A stretch of DNA of 5,850 nucleotides, from assembly GCA_910584955.1 (NCBI GenBank), contig CAJUDC010000092.1:1-5850 (forward strand), written 5' to 3'. This DNA is from an uncultured Paraprevotella sp. Lineage in GTDB: Bacteria > Bacteroidota > Bacteroidia > Bacteroidales > Bacteroidaceae. Both the position numbers and the translations under genes were made by a program. The notes under the pieces are model-generated. The model was not told where the DNA came from, did not search any database, and saw only the letters and a program-made list of their open reading frames with translations. Shown here in pieces: positions 1 to 5,850 of this stretch. Within the stretch, counting starts at the first letter, position 1. Each line of letters begins with the position of its first letter.

Positions 1-76
1 GATGAAAGAAATTAAAACCTATTTCAAAGACTTCTGCGGGAAACATCCCGAACGCTTTAAAACCGGGTTAAAATGA
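1..76 (+). CDS. C-terminal end of an unidentified upstream gene (partial)
   Basis: The frame that starts at base 2 is open from the left edge and ends in TGA at 74-76, giving a basic tail that ends HPERFKTGLK. The ATG at base 2 is in frame but is probably an internal methionine rather than the true start, because a 24-residue free-standing protein is less likely than a gene tail. The stop overlaps the ATG of the following gene as ATGA, a common arrangement for cotranscribed, translationally coupled genes, so this gene probably shares an operon with the 977-residue secreted protein. Too little is visible to assign a family. I am fairly sure of the reading frame and unsure of everything else. 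Confidence 0.6.
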   Translation, partial: MKEIKTYFKDFCGKHPERFKTGLK

Positions 77-3006
77 ACAAGTACTTCTTACTATTTTTTC
101 TCCTGGCAGGTCTTTTCCTGCCGGGATTTTCTTTTTCAGCACAAGCCCAAAATGTTGAAAAGACGGTCAGAAACCGACTGACTTCCTACTTTCGCAATTA
201 TACGACTTCATATACTACCGCCGGAGAACGCTGCAAAATAGAAAAGATAAAAGCCGACGCCTCCAAACGGGAAATCCACATCTATACCAACGAGCTATTC
301 GGCGCCCAAGCTTTTACACGTGACAACACGGCTGAGATCTATAAAACCGTAAAACGTCTGTTGCCCACCCCTTACAATTCCTGGCGAATTACAATCTACG
401 GCATGGATACTCCCATTGAAGAATTGATTCCCAACGCTTGGAACGACAAACCGGACAGCAAACGAACCTGGGGAGACATCACGCACAAAGGCAATCCGTG
501 GGTAACTCCTCTTTCCCGTCCTTATACTATTACCGCCGGTTTGCAAGGTCGCCATCTTTCGGTGTGGGCCAGCCACGGACGCTACTACAGACAAGCCAAA
601 AACGAATGGAGCTGGCAACGCCCGCGCCTGTATTGCACCGCCGAAGACCTCTTCACGCAAACCATCGTTGTACCTTATCTACTTCCGATGCTTGAAAACG
701 CCGGAGCCTGTGTGTTCACCCCACGCGAACGCGACTGGCAGAAAAATGAAGTCATCGTAGACAACGATACCCCGCAAAGCGGGGGACAATACACCGAAAC
801 CAACGGAAAATATGCGTGGAGTGACGGAGGAACCGGATTTGCCCATCGGCAGAAAACATACCTCGACAACGAAAATCCATTCGTTCAAGGCACCGCGCGA
901 TGCGTCAATGCACAACCCGGAAAAGCCCAAGCATCCACACTGACATGGACCCCGGACATACCGACCGACGGGCGTTATGCCGTATATGTTTCCTACGTTA
1001 CTACTCCCACCAGTGTAAGCGACGCGCAATATACCGTTCGCCACCGAGGCATCACCACCCGCTTCCGGGTGAACCAGCAAATGGGAGGCGGGACGTGGGT
1101 TTATTTGGGCACTTTCGACTTTGAGAAAGGGTGCAACAAACAAAATTGTGTCACACTGACCAACCGGAGCAATTATCGGGGCGTGGTGACAGCGGATGCC
1201 GTACGCTTCGGAGGAGGAATGGGCAACATAGCCCGGGGGGATTCATTGACAACACCGCATGTCAGCGGTCTGCCGCGCTTTCTGGAAGGTGCCCGTTACA
1301 GCGCACAATGGGCCGGTATGCCTTATACTATCTATGGATGCAAAAGCGGGCTAAGCGACTACGGCGACGATATAAACACACGGTCGTACATGACGAACTA
1401 TCTGGCCAGCGGATCAGCCTACCTGCCGGCCGACAGCGGTCTGCACGTACCGCTGGAATTGTCTGTGGCTCTGCACAGCGATGCCGGATACCGAAAAGAT
1501 AACTCTCTGATCGGCTCTCTCGGTATCTACACCACCCGGTTTTACGACGGACAATTAGCAGCCGGACTTTCGCGACTGGCTTCCCGCGACTTGTGCGATA
1601 TGGTACTCACCCAAGTGGAAAACGATCTGAAATATACCTTCGGACGATGGAACCGCCGGCAGATGTTCGACCGCAATTACAGTGAAACACGCGAACCGCA
1701 AATACCGTCCATGATTCTGGAAATGCTCTCGCATCAGAATTTTGCCGACCTGAAACTCGGCCACGACCCTTATTTCAAATTCACAATGGCCCGGGCCATA
1801 TACAAAGCCATCCTTAAATACACAGCCGTGCAACATAACGACCGTTCGTTCACGGTGCAACCGCTACCCGTCGTCAACAGCGCCGCACAAATCAACCCTG
1901 AAAGCGGTACCGTCACGCTAACCTGGGCCCCACAACGAGATCCGTTGGAACCGAAAGCACTTCCCCACGGTTATGTGGTCTATACCCGTATGGGGAACGG
2001 AGGTTTCGATAACGGGACCTACTGCAAAGATCCCGTATTTACCCTCAATGCACAAGCCGACCTGCTTTACAGTTTCAGAATCACAGCCGTAAACGATGGA
2101 GGAGAAAGTATGCCCAGTGAAGAACTATGTGCCATGCTATCTTCCCAAAACCGTGCCAAAGTGCTCATCGTAAACGGATTTCAGCGCGTAGCCGGTCCGC
2201 AACCGATCGAAAACGATTCGTTGCTGGGCTTCGACATGCAGACAGACCCTGGCGTTGCCTACGGCCACATACCGGGATTCTGCGGCCGGCAATTGTACTT
2301 CAACAAAGACGGATACGGAGGTGAAGAAGAGAACGGACTGGGTTACAGCGGCACGGAACTTGAAGGCATGCTCATCGCCGGCAACACGTTCGACTTTACC
2401 ACTCTACACGGCCGCGACATACAGGCTGCCGGTCTGTATTCGTTTGCCTCATGCAGCCGTGGCGCTGTAGAGCAACAGATCGTTAATCTCAATGATTACG
2501 ACGCTGTAGATCTGCTGATGGGACTGGAACGTTACGACGGCTACAGTACCCGTCCTTTCAAAACCTTCCCCCCCGCCCTGCAAAGAGCCTTGGAAGATTA
2601 TACCCGCCTACGCGGAAACCTGTTGGTAAGCGGTGCTTATATAGGTAGCGACATGACGACAGCCGAGGAACAACAGTTCACCGCCCGCATACTGAAATAC
2701 CGACCGGTCGGCTCCGTAGCCACCGAAACAGTCAGCGGCCTGAACGGTATGAACATGCAATTCGACATTTTCCGGCAACTCAACGAAGAGCGTTACGCCG
2801 TAACCCGGGCTGACTGTCTGTCACCGGCTGAAGACGGAGCTTTCTGCGCGATGCTCTACGAAGGATGCAACCAGTGTGCCGCCGTGGCCTATGGCGGGAA
2901 AAATTACCGCTGCATGGCTCTCGGCTTTCCGCTTGAATCCGTGAAACAGGCTGACAAACGCAAAAAAATGATGGCCGGCATTCTCAAATTCCTCCTCAGC
3001 CGGTAA
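73..3006 (+). CDS. Secreted golvesin-domain protein with split N-acetylmuramoyl-L-alanine amidase (Amidase_3-like) fold, fn3 and C-terminal Rossmann-like domain
   Basis: This 977-residue exported protein is probably a periplasmic or surface cell-wall amidase. Residues 1-25 are a signal peptide: a short basic N-terminus, a hydrophobic core and an AQA cleavage site. There is no lipobox cysteine. Residues 27-140 form an unrecognised N-terminal domain. Residues 157-222 resemble the first half of Amidase_3: a strand ending in SHG (H168, first zinc ligand), AEDL (E191, second ligand), a helix, then VFTPRERD, matching the family's V-x-TR-x-x-D. Residues 227-385 form a golvesin/Xly-type beta domain (VIVDNDTP at its start, TADAVRFGGG at its end). 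The amidase then resumes: ALHSDAG with H468 as third ligand, and MILEMLSHQNFADLKLG with E550 as catalytic glutamate, followed by the usual closing helix to about 583. Residues 597-690 are a fibronectin type III domain. Residues 695-977 look like a Rossmann/GATase1-like domain. The start is fixed by the signal peptide and the ATGA overlap with the upstream gene. Domain calls are by eye. Substrate is inferred; the 'xanthan lyase' label usual for such proteins is not supported. Confidence 0.85.
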   Translation: MNKYFLLFFLLAGLFLPGFSFSAQAQNVEKTVRNRLTSYFRNYTTSYTTAGERCKIEKIKADASKREIHIYTNELFGAQAFTRDNTAEIYKTVKRLLPTPYNSWRITIYGMDTPIEELIPNAWNDKPDSKRTWGDITHKGNPWVTPLSRPYTITAGLQGRHLSVWASHGRYYRQAKNEWSWQRPRLYCTAEDLFTQTIVVPYLLPMLENAGACVFTPRERDWQKNEVIVDNDTPQSGGQYTETNGKYAWSDGGTGFAHRQKTYLDNENPFVQGTARCVNAQPGKAQASTLTWTPDIPTDGRYAVYVSYVTTPTSVSDAQYTVRHRGITTRFRVNQQMGGGTWVYLGTFDFEKGCNKQNCVTLTNRSNYRGVVTADAVRFGGGMGNIARGDSLTTPHVSGLPRFLEGARYSAQWAGMPYTIYGCKSGLSDYGDDINTRSYMTNYLASGSAYLPADSGLHVPLELSVALHSDAGYRKDNSLIGSLGIYTTRFYDGQLAAGLSRLASRDLCDMVLTQVENDLKYTFGRWNRRQMFDRNYSETREPQIPSMILEMLSHQNFADLKLGHDPYFKFTMARAIYKAILKYTAVQHNDRSFTVQPLPVVNSAAQINPESGTVTLTWAPQRDPLEPKALPHGYVVYTRMGNGGFDNGTYCKDPVFTLNAQADLLYSFRITAVNDGGESMPSEELCAMLSSQNRAKVLIVNGFQRVAGPQPIENDSLLGFDMQTDPGVAYGHIPGFCGRQLYFNKDGYGGEEENGLGYSGTELEGMLIAGNTFDFTTLHGRDIQAAGLYSFASCSRGAVEQQIVNLNDYDAVDLLMGLERYDGYSTRPFKTFPPALQRALEDYTRLRGNLLVSGAYIGSDMTTAEEQQFTARILKYRPVGSVATETVSGLNGMNMQFDIFRQLNEERYAVTRADCLSPAEDGAFCAMLYEGCNQCAAVAYGGKNYRCMALGFPLESVKQADKRKKMMAGILKFLLSR

Positions 3007-3026
3007 ACTTTTCAAAAAAATCACGT

Positions 3027-3034
3027 TATATTTG
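3027..3034 (+). promoter_or_regulatory. Bacteroidetes -7 promoter element, TATATTTG
   Basis: TATATTTG matches the Bacteroidetes primary-sigma -7 consensus TAnnTTTG exactly. It lies 28 bases before the ATG at 3063, in the only non-coding gap upstream of the small gene and ygiQ, so transcription would start around 3040 with a leader of roughly 20 A/T-rich bases. The -33 element is poor: there is no TTTG at the expected distance, only a TTTTC at 3009-3013 that sits too close. The call rests on the -7 match and its position. Confidence 0.55.
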
Positions 3035-3062
3035 CATGTTATCTACCTAATAAATAAAAATT

Positions 3063-3380
3063 ATGTTCCAGATACAAACCAATTCCTCCGGTAGCCGTCA
3101 TCTGACCATCACCGAACAACAACTGGCAACCATCGAAAAATACGCACTTTTCCGGGATCTGATAGACAGTCACGGCATTATCAATGAGAGCGTGCTGGAC
3201 AAACTGAAATTGAACGTACGTTCCCTCATGGAATCCGATACCGAATGCACCGATCTGCTTGACTTGTGCCGGGAAGTGCTATTCCACGACAACATGAAAG
3301 CGTTCGGACTACAACAGCTCGTCACCTTATACGTCAATTGGATACAGACCCAAAGAGAGCTTGAGATTCAAGAAGACTAA
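3063..3380 (+). CDS. Small acidic protein of unknown function, upstream of ygiQ
   Basis: The product is a 105-residue soluble protein with no signal peptide and no membrane segment, so it is probably cytoplasmic. I do not recognise its family. After a short polar N-terminus (MFQIQTNSSGSRH) the sequence reads as mostly amphipathic helices: LTITEQQLATIEKYALFRDLI, a central acidic stretch with ESDTECTDLLDLCREVLF, and a closing helix AFGLQQLVTLYVNWIQTQREL with an acidic tail ending QED. Its two cysteines, in TECTDLLDLC, are not in a recognisable metal-binding motif. The ATG at 3063 follows an A/T-rich leader (taataaataaaaatt) typical of Bacteroidetes genes that lack Shine-Dalgarno sites, and a -7 promoter element lies just upstream. 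The stop is 18 bases before ygiQ, so the two are probably cotranscribed. Regular codon use and the promoter support a real gene. A helical adaptor or regulatory protein is possible, but only a guess. Confidence 0.8.
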   Translation: MFQIQTNSSGSRHLTITEQQLATIEKYALFRDLIDSHGIINESVLDKLKLNVRSLMESDTECTDLLDLCREVLFHDNMKAFGLQQLVTLYVNWIQTQRELEIQED

Positions 3381-3398
3381 GAATAACATTTTCAAACG

Positions 3399-5369
3399 AT
3401 GAAAGATTACCGATTGAGCGACTGGCTTCCCACCACCCGCAAGGAGATGGAACTGCGTGGATGGAGCCAGGCGGATATTATTCTGTTCAGTGGCGATGCC
3501 TATGTAGATCATCCCTCTTTCGGGGCGGCGGTGATCGGTCGGACATTGGAGGCCCAGGGATTACGGGTGGCTCTTGTGCCGCAACCTGACTGGCACGGTG
3601 ATTTCCGCGATTTTAAGAAACTGGGCCGGCCGCGTTTATGGTTCGGTATCGCTCCGGGCTGCATGGATTCGATGGTGAACAAATACACTGCCAACCGCCG
3701 TCTACGCAGCGAAGATGCATATTCACCGGACGGACGGCACGACATGCGCCCCGAATACCCCACCCTGGTCTACACGCGCATTCTGAAGAACCTGTACCCC
3801 GATACGCCGGTAGTACTGGGCGGCATCGAAGCCTCATTGCGCCGACTGACCCATTACGACTACTGGCAAGAAGCGCTTAGGCCCAGTATACTGGTAGAGA
3901 GCGGAGCCGACCTGATTGTATACGGCATGGGCGAGAAGCCCACTATAGAAATAGCCCAACGGCTGTCCACCCTCCTTGAAGAACAACCGCACCTAGCAGA
4001 ATACGACGAAGAAGGAAACGCCGTTATCGGATTACGGGCTTTCCGGGAAGCCATGCAGACGAACGGTCCCGTCCCCCAGACAGTAGCCTTATATAATAAG
4101 GAGAACATTCCGGGAGGTATCGTCCCGGACGATATTCTACTACACAGCCACGAAGATTGCCTGGCTCATCCCCAGCGGCAGGCTGAGAACTTCAGACATA
4201 TTGAAGAAGAAAGTAACAAATACGAAGCACAGCGCATCATACAACCCACGGGAGAGCACTACGTTGTGGTGAATCCCCCTTATCCACCTATGTCGCAAAC
4301 TGAACTGGACGCATCTTTCGACCTGCCTTATACCCGGCTTCCACACCCCAAATACAAAGGAAAGCGCATACCGGCTTACGAAATGATCAAGTTCTCTGTC
4401 AATCTGCACCGGGGATGTTTCGGCGGATGTGCATTCTGCACCATCTCGGCCCATCAGGGGAAATTTATCACCAGCCGAAGCAAGGAAAGCATCTTGCGAG
4501 AAGTGAAAGCTATCACGGAAATGCCCGATTTCAAAGGTTATTTGTCTGATCTGGGAGGTCCTTCGGCCAATATGTATGCCATGCGCGGACGCGACGAATC
4601 CGTATGCAAGCGATGCAAGCGTCCGTCGTGCATCCACCCGCGCATCTGTCCGAATCTAAACACAGACCATGGCCCCCTACTCGATATCTATCATGCTGTA
4701 GACGCCTTGCCAAGTATTAAAAAAAGTTTCATCGGAAGCGGCATACGCTACGATCTGCTATTACACCGTGCCTCCGATGAGACCTTGAACCGGACTGCCG
4801 ACCAATACACCCGGGAACTGATCACCCGCCACGTAAGCGGTCGTCTGAAGGTGGCTCCCGAACACACTAGCGACCACGTTTTGCAACTGATGCGTAAACC
4901 TTCTTTCAGTTTGTTCGGCGAATTCAAACGTATATTCGATCGCATCAACCGCGAAGAAGGCCTTAACCAGCAAATCATACCCTACTTCATCAGCAGCCAT
5001 CCCGGTTGCCGGGCAGAAGACATGGCCGAGTTGGCCGTACAGACCAAAGAAATGGATTTTCATTTGGAGCAAGTACAGGATTTCACTCCTACCCCCATGA
5101 CCGTCAGCACCGAAACATGGGCCACTGGTTACCACCCGTACACGCTGGAACCTGTATTCAGCGCCCGTACCGCCCGTGACAAACTGGCACAACGCTTGTT
5201 CTTCTTCTGGTATAAACCGGAAGAAAGACAGGCCATCCGACAAGAACTCAGACGGATGGGGCGTCCCGATCTGGAAGCCCGCCTTTTTGGTCGACACATC
5301 GACCAGCCTGCATTACCCTCCCGTAACCATAAACGTACGAAACCATCGTCCAACCATCGGAAAAGGTGA
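3399..5369 (+). CDS. ygiQ: YgiQ family radical SAM protein (UPF0313)
   Basis: A 656-residue cytoplasmic iron-sulphur enzyme of the YgiQ/UPF0313 family. Family members have radical SAM motifs, but I know of no firmly assigned reaction. The N-terminal domain (about 1-320) starts with the family hallmark SGDAYVDHPSFG (residues 31-42) and includes VVLGGIEASLRRLTHYDYW; it resembles the Rossmann-like domain that precedes the core in B12-binding-type radical SAM proteins. The radical SAM core starts near residue 325, with HRGCFGGCAFC supplying the CX3CX2C ligands (C340, C344, C347) for the SAM-binding 4Fe-4S cluster, followed by DLGGPSANM (from 384) and VAPEH (485-489). A second cysteine group, C403, C406, C411 and C417, lies inside the core. 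The C-terminus (from about 559, VQDFTPTP) matches the DUF3362-type end and finishes in a lysine/arginine-rich tail. The ATG at 3399 places LPTTRKEMELRGW at the N-terminus as in the family. E. coli YgiQ is somewhat longer, about 740 residues. The gene follows the 105-residue gene by 18 bases with no promoter seen between, so they probably share a transcript. Confidence 0.95.
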   Translation: MKDYRLSDWLPTTRKEMELRGWSQADIILFSGDAYVDHPSFGAAVIGRTLEAQGLRVALVPQPDWHGDFRDFKKLGRPRLWFGIAPGCMDSMVNKYTANRRLRSEDAYSPDGRHDMRPEYPTLVYTRILKNLYPDTPVVLGGIEASLRRLTHYDYWQEALRPSILVESGADLIVYGMGEKPTIEIAQRLSTLLEEQPHLAEYDEEGNAVIGLRAFREAMQTNGPVPQTVALYNKENIPGGIVPDDILLHSHEDCLAHPQRQAENFRHIEEESNKYEAQRIIQPTGEHYVVVNPPYPPMSQTELDASFDLPYTRLPHPKYKGKRIPAYEMIKFSVNLHRGCFGGCAFCTISAHQGKFITSRSKESILREVKAITEMPDFKGYLSDLGGPSANMYAMRGRDESVCKRCKRPSCIHPRICPNLNTDHGPLLDIYHAVDALPSIKKSFIGSGIRYDLLLHRASDETLNRTADQYTRELITRHVSGRLKVAPEHTSDHVLQLMRKPSFSLFGEFKRIFDRINREEGLNQQIIPYFISSHPGCRAEDMAELAVQTKEMDFHLEQVQDFTPTPMTVSTETWATGYHPYTLEPVFSARTARDKLAQRLFFFWYKPEERQAIRQELRRMGRPDLEARLFGRHIDQPALPSRNHKRTKPSSNHRKR

Positions 5370-5372
5370 AAA

Positions 5373-5390
5373 GTTCAATCCACATTGAAC
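5373..5390 (-). terminator. Hairpin terminator in the convergent gap, best fit for the - strand gene
   Basis: GTTCAAT and ATTGAAC form a perfect 7-bp inverted repeat around a 4-base loop (CCAC). It fills most of the 24 bases between the stop of ygiQ and the stop of the convergent thioredoxin-like gene. Read on the - strand, the stem is followed directly by TTTT (5372-5369) and then CACCTTTT, a fair U-tract. Read on the + strand, it is followed by AACTCATAGC, with no U-tract. It should therefore serve the - strand transcript; any action on the ygiQ transcript would be weaker. The stem is short and A/T-rich, so strength is uncertain. Confidence 0.55.
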
Positions 5391-5393
5391 AAC

Positions 5394-5850
5394 TCATAGC
5401 CCGGGCAATGCATCCAAATAAGCACGCACATCAGGAGATGAAGGACGAAGCATATTGCCGTTCACAATCTTTCCTTCGGGATCCAGCAAAATAAAGTGTG
5501 GTATTCCTTCGGCCTTGTAAGCTACTTGGAAGCGTTGACCCGCTCCCAAGAACAATTGTATTCCGGAAAGTTGTTGTGCTTGTATCATTTTAAGCCAATC
5601 CGATCGTCGGGCATCCGTAGACAAACTCAGAAAAGTAATGTTCCGTCCTTTGTAGTCCTCTTCCAATTTCTTCAGAAAAGGAATCTCTCTCCGACACGGA
5701 CCGCACCAAGTAGCCCATAAATCGATATATAGATATTTACCCTTAAAATCAGCTAATGTGTAGAACTTTCCGCTAACATCCAATGCACGGAAGTCGGGCG
5801 ACATTTTGCCGGAACGCGTTATATCCCATGCATCAAGTTTTTCTTGAAAA
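5394..5850 (-). CDS. TlpA/ResA-like thioredoxin-fold protein, C-terminal part (5' end outside the window)
   Basis: This is the C-terminal, roughly 150-residue thioredoxin-like domain of a protein disulphide oxidoreductase of the TlpA/ResA/AhpC-TSA type. These proteins usually act outside the cytoplasm in reducing or exchanging disulphides. Evidence in order: the entry motif MSPDFRALDVSGKFYTLADFKGKYLYIDLWATWCGPC, seen as SPDF followed by LADFKGK and the active-site WCGPC (CGPC codons at 5705-5694); then FLKKLEEDY; and the cis-proline segment GIPHFILLDPEG (cis-Pro codon at 5501-5499). All are intact, so the domain should be redox-active. The ATG at 5804 is not a convincing start: the frame stays open to the window edge, adding QEKLDAWDITRSGK in front. 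Bacteroidetes versions often carry a longer N-terminal domain and a signal or lipoprotein peptide, which would lie beyond 5850. The gene is convergent with ygiQ and ends in a likely hairpin terminator. By eye it is less GC-rich than its neighbours. The physiological partner cannot be told from this piece. Confidence 0.9.
   Translation of the reverse strand, partial: FQEKLDAWDITRSGKMSPDFRALDVSGKFYTLADFKGKYLYIDLWATWCGPCRREIPFLKKLEEDYKGRNITFLSLSTDARRSDWLKMIQAQQLSGIQLFLGAGQRFQVAYKAEGIPHFILLDPEGKIVNGNMLRPSSPDVRAYLDALPGL

Noticed and set aside
679..1143. A 154-codon - strand open frame, with shorter ones nearby, within the amidase-like gene
   Set aside because: It is antisense to the golvesin-type domain and part of the amidase half, whose motifs show that the + strand frame is the coding one.
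2568..2574. A run of seven C bases inside the C-terminal domain of the secreted protein, considered as a phase-variation slippage site
   Set aside because: The frame is intact through it, it encodes an ordinary FPPAL stretch, and seven bases within a 977-residue gene are not enough to support switching.
4605..4621. TGCAAGCG repeated twice in a row in ygiQ
   Set aside because: It only reflects the repeated Cys-Lys-Arg codons in the CKRCKR cysteine motif, not a DNA repeat element.
4761..5297. A 178-codon open frame on the - strand inside ygiQ, and another of 165 codons at 4140-4637
   Set aside because: Both lie wholly antisense to a strongly conserved, intact radical SAM gene; their translations show no recognisable motif and they have no leader or promoter of their own.
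5802..5804. ATG as the start of the - strand thioredoxin-like gene
   Set aside because: The frame continues open to the window edge with no stop, no leader and no promoter at this ATG, and the resulting protein would lack the export signal usual for this family.

Overview
The window looks like ordinary chromosomal DNA from the order Bacteroidales, most likely Bacteroides or a close relative. Three things point there: a Bacteroidetes-type -7 promoter element (TAnnTTTG) in the main intergenic gap, A/T-rich leaders without Shine-Dalgarno sequences, and the gene types (a secreted golvesin/xanthan-lyase-like protein with an amidase fold, YgiQ, and a TlpA/ResA-type thioredoxin). I see no mobile element, tRNA, rRNA, CRISPR array or phage gene.

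Layout. (1) Bases 1-76 are the last codons of an unidentified + strand gene whose TGA overlaps the ATG of the next gene (ATGA). (2) Bases 73-3006 encode a 977-residue exported multidomain protein. Genome annotation usually labels such proteins 'xanthan lyase' or 'golvesin C-terminal-like domain protein'. Read closely, it carries the motifs of a zinc-dependent N-acetylmuramoyl-L-alanine amidase (Amidase_3). The fold is split in two by the inserted golvesin-type beta domain, and is followed by a fibronectin type III domain and a C-terminal Rossmann/GATase1-like domain. (3) A 56-base gap holds a promoter candidate for the next two genes. (4) Bases 3063-3380 encode a 105-residue acidic protein of unknown function, followed 18 bases later by (5) ygiQ (3399-5369), a radical SAM protein. 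(6) A 24-base convergent gap holds a perfect 7-bp hairpin that looks like a terminator. (7) From 5850 down to 5394 on the - strand lies the C-terminal part of a TlpA/ResA-like thioredoxin-fold protein with a WCGPC active site; its N-terminus lies outside the window.

How the genes relate. The upstream fragment and the amidase-like gene are probably translationally coupled. The 105-residue gene and ygiQ probably form a separate two-gene unit. The thioredoxin-like gene is independently transcribed towards them. Nothing in the sequence ties the three units into one pathway. The most interesting item is the split, probably active amidase hidden under a misleading family name. I did not find convincing evidence of a new multi-gene system.
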